This document shows positions 37,105-44,463 of a DNA stretch of 64,000 bases, piece by piece. The first letter of the stretch is position 1. Each line of letters begins with the position of its first letter. The position numbers and the translations under genes were made by a program. Source of the DNA: G963664115 sp965263045 (GTDB lineage: Bacteria; Acidobacteriota; Terriglobia; 20CM-2-55-15); the NCBI GenBank assembly GCA_965263045.1, contig CBDHGK010000041.1:5022001-5086000 (forward strand). Reading direction: 5' to 3'. The notes beneath the pieces are model-generated. The model searched no databases. It worked only from the letters and a program-made list of their open reading frames with translations, and was not told where the DNA came from.

Positions 37105-37596
37105 TTATCTCAGGAGGTTTGCGACGGCCGCGACACCCGCTTTCGCGCAGGCATCGTCAGTCTCCTGGGTGGATCCAGCGCTGCCCACTGCTCCGATCGT
37201 GTCGTCGCCCACCTGGATCGGCACGCCCCCTCCCAGCGCAAGAATATCGAAGATCTGACGCTGTGGGGCCCGGCTGGGATCTTCCGTACGGTTCTGAAAA
37301 TCCAGGGTCGTTCTGCGGAACATTCGCGCAGTGTAGGCCTTTCGGCGCGCCATCTCCAGCATTTGCGCGGTGGCCTGCTCGGTGCGCAGCATCACCATCG
37401 GCTGGCCGGCACGGTCTACGACAGCCACGGCTGTGTTGGGGCCCTGGGATTGACATGCGGCAAGGGCCGCTTCGGCAATCGTTTTCGCCATCTCCAGCGA
37501 CACGTTCCGCTGCATCACCACACCTTGTGCGTCCGCGTTGGGGGAGAGCAACGCAATCACGCCGACTACGGCCATTGCTTTCAGAGTCTGAAGCAA
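37105..37596 (-). CDS. Exported GlcG/HbpS-like protein
   Basis: 163 aa with a signal peptide (AMAVVGVIALLSPNADAQG). The mature protein is a GlcG/HbpS domain: AKTIAEAALAACQSQG, VAVVDRAGQPMVMLR, the AYTARMFRR region and GGGVPIQVGDDTIGAVGSAG. HbpS binds haem in a two-component redox sensor; GlcG accompanies glycolate oxidation. Start TTG at 37596 with AAGGAG 6 bases upstream. It precedes the ThDP gene on the same strand and likely belongs to the same unit. Confidence 0.88.
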   Translation of the reverse strand: MLQTLKAMAVVGVIALLSPNADAQGVVMQRNVSLEMAKTIAEAALAACQSQGPNTAVAVVDRAGQPMVMLRTEQATAQMLEMARRKAYTARMFRRTTLDFQNRTEDPSRAPQRQIFDILALGGGVPIQVGDDTIGAVGSAGSTQETDDACAKAGVAAVANLLR

Positions 37597-37678
37597 ATTG
37601 CGCTCCTTGCTGTTTCTGGATTGCCGGACTCACTTGGAACCCGCGTGATGAGAACCCGTGCCGGAACGTCTCAGCCCG

Positions 37679-38071
37679 CTAGTCCCAAATTTTCTCGACG
37701 CCGTGACCTCGCGCCATGTCGCCATGCATGGGTGTCACAAATCCCAGGAGACAGCCCGGGCCGCCGTCCCGTTGACGATGACACCGCACTTCTATGGTGT
37801 CGCCAGGTCGGACATCGTCGGGGTTGACCCCGTTTCTACGGATCGTGTCGGGCCCCGCGGCCTCAACAGCCCATACGGTGGCCTCACCGCTTTCATCCTC
37901 GATATCCATGTAGATCCAGGAATGCGGATTGATTAAATGGAGTTCCCTGACCGTACCCTCGTAAATCGTCCATGTCGATGCGTCATAGTTGCCGTGGCTG
38001 TGGTGCGCCGGGGCTGGCACGGCCAGAACAAACGCACAGATCGCGGCGAGGCCAAAGGACTTGAAATGCAT
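37679..38071 (-). CDS. DUF6152-family exported protein
   Basis: 130 aa with a signal peptide ending in PAPAHHSHG. The mature start HHSHGNYD, then the beta-rich sequence EGTVRELHLINPHSWIYMDIED, fit DUF6152. Start at 38071 with AGGAGGTGAAC directly upstream; the frame to 38122 is an extension. A second DUF6152 protein is at 43929. The family has no known activity; the histidine-rich mature N-terminus suggests metal (copper) binding, which is inference. Confidence 0.85.
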   Translation of the reverse strand: MHFKSFGLAAICAFVLAVPAPAHHSHGNYDASTWTIYEGTVRELHLINPHSWIYMDIEDESGEATVWAVEAAGPDTIRRNGVNPDDVRPGDTIEVRCHRQRDGGPGCLLGFVTPMHGDMARGHGVEKIWD

Positions 38072-38137
38072 GTTCACCTCCTGAAGATCAGTAATACGCT
38101 CTACAGAATATCCGTTCCGCACGGAGCCGCCCGAAGC

Positions 38138-38779
38138 TCATCTGGCGCGCGGGGGCGCGGGAAATCCGTTGGTATAGGTCGAACTGTATCGAATCGATTT
38201 TCCTTCTTCGTCGAGGAAACCCATGGACTGCTGAAACAGCGCCGGTGGCACAGCATTGACGGGGACGGTACCGTCCAGGATATAGAGACGGTCTTCGTGC
38301 ATGTAGACCGACGCGTACGTCCGCGTACCGTCAGCGTTGTCGAGCTGCAGTGAATTTCCTTCCACTCGGTCCGCCTGTGTGTACACGAAATGGGTCAACT
38401 TGGCGTCCCTATTTAAGAGGTCCCATGTCGCGAAGTCGATCGCGGACCGCAATTCAGTCGCCGTGCGATCGTTGCAACTGTCCCCGTCTCCTCCGGAGGC
38501 CCGGCACTCGGCGGCCCGCTCGGCGTGCCGATGGGCGGAATTGGTGAAGTCAATGACGGTGACCGAGTAGCGGTTCGGTCCAACCTCTCTGCTATAGATG
38601 CGACCGGGCAATGTGACGAAGTACTCGGTGTCGTAGGTGATGTCGCGCACATCCGGTTCACCCGGGAAATTGATCGTGAAGTAGTCTTGCTGACTGGCAA
38701 ACTCGATCCACCCCTGCGCAAAGGAAGGGCACGAAATAAACAGGCTAAATATAGCCGCGATGACTGGCATCCGACGCAT
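38138..38779 (-). CDS. Unrecognised exported protein
   Basis: 213 aa with a signal peptide (MRRMPVIAAIFSLFISCPSFAQG). The mature part has mixed beta strands (DYFTINFPGEPDVRDITYDT), like small periplasmic proteins that begin with a FxvxFPg segment, and two Cys (AAECRAS, DSCND) that may form a disulfide. No enzyme motif seen. GGGAGG upstream of 38779. First gene of the same-strand series that includes DUF6152, GlcG-like, ThDP, cytochrome, MetE-like and metallo-beta-lactamase genes. Confidence 0.75.
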   Translation of the reverse strand: MRRMPVIAAIFSLFISCPSFAQGWIEFASQQDYFTINFPGEPDVRDITYDTEYFVTLPGRIYSREVGPNRYSVTVIDFTNSAHRHAERAAECRASGGDGDSCNDRTATELRSAIDFATWDLLNRDAKLTHFVYTQADRVEGNSLQLDNADGTRTYASVYMHEDRLYILDGTVPVNAVPPALFQQSMGFLDEEGKSIRYSSTYTNGFPAPPRAR

Positions 38780-38876
38780 CGTTGATCCTCCCAAATCTTC
38801 ATCCCGTCGTTTCCGGGATCTCAAGTCTGTGTGGTTCTCCAGAGTGAGCACATGTTATACCGGCACGCCTGTCACA

Positions 38877-38984
38877 GCGAGTATTTTCCGGCCAGCCGGT
38901 TGCCCGCAATCTCAGGGCGGACACTGCTTTCGGCCGAACTCTAACGCTTTAATCTGTCTCTGGCTAACCCGGGAAAATACTCGC
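38877..38984. repeat. 108-bp segment bounded by 13-bp inverted repeat
   Basis: GCGAGTATTTTCC at 38877-38889 and its perfect complement at 38972-38984. The right arm is preceded by GGCTAACCCG, which recalls the GTTAGCCCGGG of the 2.0-kb element. No coding inside. Confidence 0.55.
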
Positions 38985-39444
38985 AAATTCGACTATGGGC
39001 AGGATCGGTAAGCAATAAAAGACGGAACGGCCTAGCGGACGTACTTTCATTTGTTTTGAAGAACACTCCGAGCGCCTTTCTATTGATAGCCAGTGTAGCC
39101 CGCTAATCGTCCGTCCGCATCAAAGGTCGGACCTACGACGCGCCCGCTACGCGGCTGACGCCCTTGACCCGGCCGACCGCGCGGGCTGTTCTGAAAGTAG
39201 GGCGGCTCCGGAGAAAGGCCCACTCCGCTAGGGAAGAGGGCTCTGCCCCCTCTGCGCGCATCCGCGCGCATTCACCCCCGAAGGCTTCCTGAGAAAGCCT
39301 TAAAGAACCGAGCTTCCAAAGTTTCAGCATCGACTGGTCAAGAGCCGTGTTGAAAAAGCGAGCTGTCCCTTGAGGGAGAGGCAAAGAGGGTAGAAAACTA
39401 AGATCTATTAAGGTAAAGAAAGTCCGAAATCCATATCGGGACGT

Positions 39445-39472
39445 ATCGCGATCGTCGCTTATAGGGCATCCT
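39445..39472 (+). repeat. Left direct repeat flanking HigBA
   Basis: 28 bases starting ATCGCGATCGTC and ending AGGGCATCCT. It matches 40261-40288 with two differences, in the same orientation, about 816 bp apart. Confidence 0.65.
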
Positions 39473-39512
39473 AAAGGCGAGTTCTTCGCCATAACAACTG
39501 ATAATAAAAGAC

Positions 39513-39540
39513 TTGAAAGAACGTATCATTTTTGATACGG
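39513..39540 (+). promoter_or_regulatory. Promoter and palindromic operator of higBA
   Basis: TTGAAA at 39513 and TACGGT 17 bases later form a plausible promoter. The spacer carries the palindrome CGTATCA-TTTT-TGATACG (39522-39539), ending 7 bases before the toxin ATG. Antitoxins of this type repress their own operon through such sites. Confidence 0.6.
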
Positions 39541-39546
39541 TAGTGT

Positions 39547-39897
39547 ATGCCTGAGGAACTCAAGCGACTTCCGGCGCGATTCTACCGTTCTGACAGCGGC
39601 CGAGAACCCGTTCGGGAGTGGCTCTTGGGGTTGTCGCCGGGTGACCGCAGGGTGATCGGCACGGACATCAAGGACGTTGAGTTTTCCTGGCCGATCGGCA
39701 AGCCGCTCATTGATTCTTTAGGCCACGGCCTTTGGGAAGTCAGAAGCAGCCTGCCGCATGGACGGATCGCTCGAGTGATCTTCTGCGTGGCCAGAGGGCA
39801 GATGATTTTGCTCCACGGCTTCATCAAGCAGACGCAGAAGACGCCGCAGCGCGATATTGAACTCGCCCTCAAGCGCAAGAAAGGAGAAGGGCAATGA
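39547..39897 (+). CDS. HigB-like toxin (phage-derived Gp49/DUF891 family)
   Basis: 116 aa RelE-superfamily toxin, expected to be a ribosome-dependent mRNA endonuclease. Features: ARFYRSDSGREPVREWLLGL, LGHGLWEVRSSLPHGRIARVIFC, and ILLHGFIKQTQKTPQRDIELALKR, all typical of Gp49-like toxins including the terminal FxKktqkTP-like segment. Its stop overlaps the antitoxin start (ATGA), with toxin first as in higBA order. The promoter has a palindrome for autorepression. Confidence 0.9.
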   Translation: MPEELKRLPARFYRSDSGREPVREWLLGLSPGDRRVIGTDIKDVEFSWPIGKPLIDSLGHGLWEVRSSLPHGRIARVIFCVARGQMILLHGFIKQTQKTPQRDIELALKRKKGEGQ

Positions 39898-40175
39898 AAG
39901 AGAAAAACATCGGGTCATCCTTCGATGAGTTCCTCCGGAAGGACGGAACCTACGAGGAAGTGACACGTGCTGCCGTCAAGCGGGTGCTGGCGCGCCAGCT
40001 CGAAGCGGCGATGGCTGAGAAGGAACTCAGCAAGACCGAAATGGCGCGCCGGATGAACACCAGCCGCGCCGCTCTCAACCGGCTTCTGGACCCTGAGAAT
40101 GAAGCGGTCACGCTGGAGACGTTGCAGCGGGCCGCCCAGGCTGTCGGCCGCGAGGTGCGGCTGGAGCTCGTGTGA
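39894..40175 (+). CDS. HigA-like XRE antitoxin
   Basis: 93 aa with a helix-turn-helix (KTEMARRMNTSRAALNRLLDP) in the second half, followed by AVTLETLQRAAQAVGREVRLELV, the usual antitoxin ending. The N-terminal part probably binds and neutralises the toxin. Overlaps the toxin gene by four bases. Likely represses the operon via the palindrome at 39522-39539. Confidence 0.92.
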   Translation: MKEKNIGSSFDEFLRKDGTYEEVTRAAVKRVLARQLEAAMAEKELSKTEMARRMNTSRAALNRLLDPENEAVTLETLQRAAQAVGREVRLELV

Positions 40176-40531
40176 GGTGGACGTGGGACAACATGACTTT
40201 CGGTCTTGGCCTAGGAAGAAGAAACGAGTGAAAAAATCCAGGACCTGAGGGCCGGCCGCGATCGCGATCGTCTCTTACAGGGCATCCTGGAGCAAAACAT
40301 TCTGTGGAAACCCACGAAAAAGGCAGTAATGGTCAAGCCGCTGCGGGCTTGACCGGAGGGCGTTTCTATGCAAATTCAGGAACAGGCTCGCGAGCCAGAG
40401 ACACAAGCCACGACCGGTGTCAGTAAACCCGACTGTGGTGTAGCGTTGCATCTCAGCCAACGACATCCGATTTCTAGAACGGATGGAATGTAGGGCTGAG
40501 GCGTCCCGTTTTTCTCGCTTCGTTCCTTTAT
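40176..40531. other. Gap between antitoxin and integrase remnant
   Basis: 356 bases, no supported gene. It holds the right copy of the direct repeat (40261-40288) and a hairpin-like stretch around 40334-40352 (GTCAAGCCGC...GCGGGCTTGAC). The start of the integrase frame at 40532 lacks an upstream N-terminal domain, so the 5' part of that gene has been lost somewhere in this stretch. Confidence 0.4.
40261..40288 (+). repeat. Right direct repeat flanking HigBA
   Basis: Same 28-base repeat as 39445-39472 with two substitutions. Together they bracket the toxin-antitoxin genes. Confidence 0.65.
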
Positions 40532-40858
40532 ATGGATGAGTATCTCGCTCTTCTGGAATCCGAAGACGGTCCCCTCTTCCCTTCTGTTAATCGCACGCAT
40601 GACGGTTTCACGTCTCGGCGGCTCGATCGGCGAGAAGCGCTCGCCATGTTCAAGCGCCGCTGCAAAGCTGCAGCTCTCGGCGATCGTTTCAGCAATCACA
40701 GCTTTCGGGCGACCGGGATCACGGCGTATTTGAAAAACGATGGCCAGTTCGAACACGCTCAGTTCATGGAGGCGCACGCCTCACCGCGCACGACGAAGCT
40801 CTACGATCGCCGGGCTCAGGAAGCCAGCCTGGATGAGGTGGAGCGGATTATTCTGTGA
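40532..40858 (+). pseudogene. Tyrosine recombinase/integrase remnant (C-terminal part)
   Basis: About 108 codons corresponding to the end of a phage-type integrase: FSNHSFRATGITAYLKNDGQ (the HxxR motif appears as HSFR), FEHAQFMEAHASPRTTKLYDRR (catalytic Tyr in KLYDR). The core-binding domain and the first catalytic Arg are missing, so it cannot be active. Marks the site of a decayed mobile element that probably delivered the HigBA module. Confidence 0.8.
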
Positions 40859-41307
40859 ACTAACTGTGTGCTCCGCTCAGCGAGGTTGAGCGACAATTGC
40901 AGACAGGATAGCCAGTTTGGTGAAAACATCGTCGGGCGGACCGTTTCAGAACAGTTGGCTTCCGGGGCTCATGTGTTCTGAGGTTGGGATCGGTGTGTTG
41001 ACTTACATTCGGATGGCCAAGCGCCGACCGCATTAGGATAATTTGCTCCCAAAGCTCTCGTGTTTCGTGGTTGGCATGGCTTTGTGGAAGTCCTACGCGG
41101 AAATCGGTGTGGCTACCGGCCTCCGATAAGATGTAATGACCGAGCACCCTCCGATTTGAGGTTCGGGCAGTCCTGAGAATCTCGTCGGCAACAGCCCGGG
41201 CCTCGGGTCAAAGGCCCGGCTGGAAACATGAAACCACGCCATGCGATGGTTCCCCGATCGCCCAATTCACGGAAGCAGCGCGTCGTGGGGGAGTGCTGTC
41301 TTGGGCC
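40859..41307. other. Gap with hairpins between integrase remnant and VOC gene
   Basis: 449 bases, no supported gene. A GC-rich hairpin at about 41193-41222 (AGCCCGGGCCT / AGGCCCGGCT, one bulge) lies downstream of the VOC gene, which reads toward it; it has no T-run. A smaller hairpin CGCTCA/TGAGCG is near 40874. Probably decayed mobile-element sequence. Confidence 0.35.
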
Positions 41308-41793
41308 TTAGCGGTTCCAGCGTTCCATGGCCTGTCGGTGCAGCGACTGGGGCGGCAATTCTGCGAGCTCGATCCGGATGCCGTTCAGATCCATGATATT
41401 CGACAGGATGGCCTCGGTCGCACTGTTCCGAATTTCACTGACATTGGCTCCCCGCTGCTTGAACATCTCAGTGGCCGCTTCCATGTTTTCCACATGCAAG
41501 CCGAGATGATTGATTCCCGCTGGCCTGTCGGCATTGGCCGGTTGCAGTTCGACAAACGTATTTCGGCTGATCTGCACATAGACCAACCGGATCTGTCCGT
41601 CGTCACCGGTAACGCGAAACGCCTCGGGAAACCCCATCGTCCCGGTGTAGTAAGACACCGCTTCGTCAATGTCCGGGACGCTGAGCGCAACATGATTCAG
41701 ACCAACAATTCCGCTGTTCCGGTTCTGGGCAATCCCGGACTGGACAGCCAGGCCAATCCCTATTCCGACGACAAATAATAATAGACCGCGCAT
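41308..41793 (-). CDS. Exported VOC (glyoxalase/dioxygenase-fold) protein
   Basis: 161 aa. Signal peptide (LLLFVVGIGIGLAVQSGIAQN), then one VOC unit: GLNHVALSVPDIDEAVSYY, FVELQPANA, INHLGLHVENMEAATEMF, and DLNGIRIELAELPP. Potential metal ligands are His in NHVAL and the Glu residues of FVELQ and IELAE. VOC enzymes are usually cytosolic; export is unusual and fits the neighbouring genes. GGAGAG precedes the ATG. Confidence 0.88.
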   Translation of the reverse strand: MRGLLLFVVGIGIGLAVQSGIAQNRNSGIVGLNHVALSVPDIDEAVSYYTGTMGFPEAFRVTGDDGQIRLVYVQISRNTFVELQPANADRPAGINHLGLHVENMEAATEMFKQRGANVSEIRNSATEAILSNIMDLNGIRIELAELPPQSLHRQAMERWNR

Positions 41794-42553
41794 GGATCGC
41801 TCTCCTTTTCAGCTTTCGTGATTCACAGACCGACCGGCCACCGTTTCCTACGAAATAAATGTTGCGAGCCGGGTTTCATCGCGCTCAGACGTTCGGAGGC
41901 CAGCCCAACGACTGTGCAAAGAATACTTAGGCAGAGCGTCGGGCGCAATCAAACTCTCAAATCCTGAACCGAGGGAACGACAGTTTCGCTGACATCATGA
42001 TCTCGTCCACACAGAGCACGCTAAACCCAAGCCGCACCGGGCAATGTTTGACCGAAGTGATATAAGTTGGAAACCGTCTCGCAGCCCTATGGCGGTTTCG
42101 ATGCGGGCGACCCCGGTCACGTAGACATGGGCCCCCATTGATTCCTAACAGCCCGTGGCAGAAGTCTCGCGGGCCGCGCGCAGGGGTCTTCGGGTTGCAG
42201 GCGCGAAGTGAGGAGCGGAACGATGTCTTTTCATCGTGACCGACGAACGACAATGCCTGTGGCCCGAACCCCCCTGCGCCCATAGGGTTACGGCGAAACG
42301 GGGCTGTCTTCGTTGTCGCCGACTCCTCGTAATGAATGAGCATTGCAGCGTCGTCGCCTCCTAGAATCCGGCCCCGTTTGGCCGTAACGCGACCCGCGAG
42401 ACTTCTGCCACGGGCTGTTAAGGGTGAGTTGTTCGTTCGAAGCACAAGGATCCGCATATACGTCGAATGGGGCTGCGTCGGCCCAATTGCGATTGGATTT
42501 TAAAGATTGGTGTCTGGACCCGGTGTCAAGACCCATTCATTGAGGGGACCACT
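41794..42553. other. Intergenic region containing the 275-bp inverted-repeat element
   Basis: 760 bases between divergent VOC and sugar-dehydrogenase genes; no supported gene. The middle is the element described separately. Outside it I see nothing beyond the ribosome-binding site before 42554. Confidence 0.45.
42146..42420. mobile_element. 275-bp MITE-like element with perfect 28-bp terminal inverted repeats
   Basis: The first 28 bases (TAACAGCCCGTGGCAGAAGT, then CTCGCGGG) are the exact complement of the last 28. A second internal inverted pair, 42287-42303 and 42372-42388, matches at 16 of 17 bases. There is no transposase inside, so it is non-autonomous. I could not see a clear target-site duplication. 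The end core recurs once at 5958-5974, showing this is a dispersed family. Confidence 0.75.
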
Positions 42554-43783
42554 ATGGATCATCCGTTCCGACAAAGACCATTTCGTTCAGTCAGCATGGT
42601 TGCTGCGCTGATTTTCATCGTCACGGCGGGATGCACGCCCGAGGGCCCGGCTCCTGAGAGTCCACCGGCTGAGGTCGCAACGACGGGCGGGCCGGTGTTC
42701 GAATCCGAGGAGTATCCGGTTCGTGTCGTGACCGTAGCCGAAGGCCTGTTGAACCCCTACTGCCTTGCGTTCCTGCCGGACGGAAGCATGCTGGTCACGG
42801 AACAGGATGGCCAGTTCCGGCTGATTCGTGACGGCGTGCTGACACCGGAACCCGTTGGCAGCGTGTCCGTGCAGGCCGGGACCGGTGGAGGCTTGATGGA
42901 TCTGGCCCTCCACCCGAATTTTTCGGAGAACAACCGGGTCTATTTCACCTTCACGAAGGCCGTCCCCGGGGGCGTGACGACGGCAGTGGGCCGTGGCGTG
43001 TTCGATGGGACCGAGATGACAGACATAAGCGATGTTTTTGTTGCCGACGCCTTGTCCACGACGCGGGGACACCTGTCCGCACGGCTTGCGTTCGCCGGGG
43101 ACGGCACGCTTTTCGTGGCCACCAGTGATGCGAACGTTCCCGAGCGAGCGCAGGATATGGGCGACCACAGCGGAAAGGTTCTGCGCCTGAACGACGACGG
43201 GACCGCTCCCGACGACAATCCTTTTATCGGCCGCCCGGGCCACCGGCCGGAAATCTTCACCGCTGGACATCGCAATCAGCATGCCGTCGTCGTTCATCCC
43301 GAAACTGGCGACGTCTGGGTGAACGAGCACGGGGACGAGGTCAACATCCTCGAAGCGGGCGCGAACTACGGCTGGCCCTTCCTTTCGGTCGGAGGTGAGG
43401 GGGGCGGCAACCCGACCATGTCCGCGCCCAGGGACCTTGATTTGAAGTGGCCCTTCATTTCGTGGAATCCGACGCTCAATATTTCCGGCCTGGTCTTCTA
43501 TAACGGCGATCAGTTTCCCGAATGGAGGGGCGATCTCTTTGTGGGAGGACTCTCCACCCAGCAGGTTCACCGCGTCTCGTTTGGCGAGATCCGCCCGGAC
43601 GTGGACACACCCTTGTTCACCCAGTTCCGGGAAGCCGTGGTCACCGGTGTTGGCCGGGTCCGCGACCTGCGTCAAGGACCGGACGGGTTCATCTATCTAG
43701 TGATCAATGCCGCTACGGATGGGCGTTTCAGCGCGGGAGGTGCGGCAGGCGGAAGCATCGTGCGGATCGAACCGGCCGGATGA
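42554..43783 (+). CDS. PQQ-dependent-type sugar dehydrogenase, lipoprotein
   Basis: 409 aa. Signal peptide with lipobox (FIVTAGC), so a lipid-anchored envelope protein. The mature part is the six-bladed glucose/sorbosone dehydrogenase propeller: LNPYCLAFLPDGSMLVTEQDGQ, LALHPNFSENNRVYFTFT, GHLSARLAFAGDGTLFVATSD, GHRNQHAVVVHPETGDVWVNEHG and GANYGWPF. His and Arg in GHRNQH and the NEHG segment correspond to the usual active-site region. Start at 42554 with GAGGGG 6 bases upstream; the frame from 42467 runs back to the repeat element. Cofactor PQQ is assumed from family. Confidence 0.9.
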   Translation: MDHPFRQRPFRSVSMVAALIFIVTAGCTPEGPAPESPPAEVATTGGPVFESEEYPVRVVTVAEGLLNPYCLAFLPDGSMLVTEQDGQFRLIRDGVLTPEPVGSVSVQAGTGGGLMDLALHPNFSENNRVYFTFTKAVPGGVTTAVGRGVFDGTEMTDISDVFVADALSTTRGHLSARLAFAGDGTLFVATSDANVPERAQDMGDHSGKVLRLNDDGTAPDDNPFIGRPGHRPEIFTAGHRNQHAVVVHPETGDVWVNEHGDEVNILEAGANYGWPFLSVGGEGGGNPTMSAPRDLDLKWPFISWNPTLNISGLVFYNGDQFPEWRGDLFVGGLSTQQVHRVSFGEIRPDVDTPLFTQFREAVVTGVGRVRDLRQGPDGFIYLVINAATDGRFSAGGAAGGSIVRIEPAG

Positions 43784-43928
43784 GGCGGACGCGGCGACGG
43801 GCGGCGGCCCCTTCGCCCTTCACATTTCACCAATAGAGCTTTGCTCGCCTTGACTCAGATTATCTCGAGCGGGTTCACCGGCGAGGGTCTCCCACCATCC
43901 GCCAGAAGCAGAGCTGCATGAAATCGTG

Positions 43929-44441
43929 TCAACGGGCAGACCTGGCGTCTGCGGGTATCACGCCATCCCCGAAGGCCTGGCTACCCTCGACCGAGTCGCA
44001 ATGCATCCCCGGCTCCGGGACTTCGCCTTTCGGACACTGGAACAGACCCGAATCGCCCCGGTCTCCGCTCCGTCTGCCGCTCCGCAGCGGGTGGATTCCC
44101 ATGCTGAAGACCGCGCCCTGTGGAAAGCTTTCGGGTGTAATTCCATCTCTGAGTGCTTGCGCGGAACTTTCCATCTGAAGCACCCAGACTTCAGGCTCCC
44201 CATCCGCACCACGCGCCAGGGCGTCCCGCTGCTCGTTCAAGGGGACCATGTGCATTTCGAAGTGGGCGGCGTTGGGTATGATGCGAACGACCACTCCGGT
44301 ATAAACATGATAAAGCGTTCCGTTGTACATGGCATACGAATGATGCGCATCCGCCGAGGGGGCCCACAGCAGCACCGACACCGTAGCAGCCAAAAGGATC
44401 GCCATCGGCACCATCGCGGTCATATATTTTTTATTACACAT
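43929..44441 (-). CDS. DUF6152-family exported protein (second copy)
   Basis: 170 aa with a signal peptide ending APSADAHHSYAMYN. The mature protein begins HHSY like the DUF6152 protein at 37679, then YHVYTGVVVRIIPNAAHFEMHMVPL, but has a longer, less conserved C-terminus. Start at 44441 with GGAGGATTGG upstream; the frame to 44615 overlaps the next gene. It lies 22 bases after the exported 437-residue protein, so the two are cotranscribed. Function unknown; the His pair suggests a metal. Confidence 0.8.
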   Translation of the reverse strand: MCNKKYMTAMVPMAILLAATVSVLLWAPSADAHHSYAMYNGTLYHVYTGVVVRIIPNAAHFEMHMVPLNEQRDALARGADGEPEVWVLQMESSAQALRDGITPESFPQGAVFSMGIHPLRSGRRSGDRGDSGLFQCPKGEVPEPGMHCDSVEGSQAFGDGVIPADARSAR

Positions 44442-44463
44442 TGCCAATCCTCCGCTGAAATAT

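Larger units (their letters stand above)
38780..39512. other. Intergenic region upstream of toxin-antitoxin module
   Basis: Over 700 bases with no supported gene. Open frames on both strands (for example minus 39133-39492) have biased composition, no ribosome-binding site and no recognisable domain. It contains the 108-bp inverted-repeat segment and, at 39445-39472, the left copy of a 28-bp direct repeat that recurs after the HigBA pair. This is probably degenerate mobile-element DNA. Confidence 0.4.

Noticed and set aside
39133..39492. 119-codon minus-strand frame upstream of the toxin gene
   Set aside because: No ribosome-binding site and no domain; its upstream end overlaps the region just before the toxin promoter. 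Likely degenerate mobile DNA.
41193..41222. GC-rich hairpin as terminator of the VOC gene
   Set aside because: Stem is good but there is no T-run on the minus strand and it is about 85 bases past the stop codon.
42587..43675. 362-codon open frame on the minus strand
   Set aside because: It is the antisense of the sugar dehydrogenase, which has a full set of family motifs, a lipobox and a ribosome-binding site.
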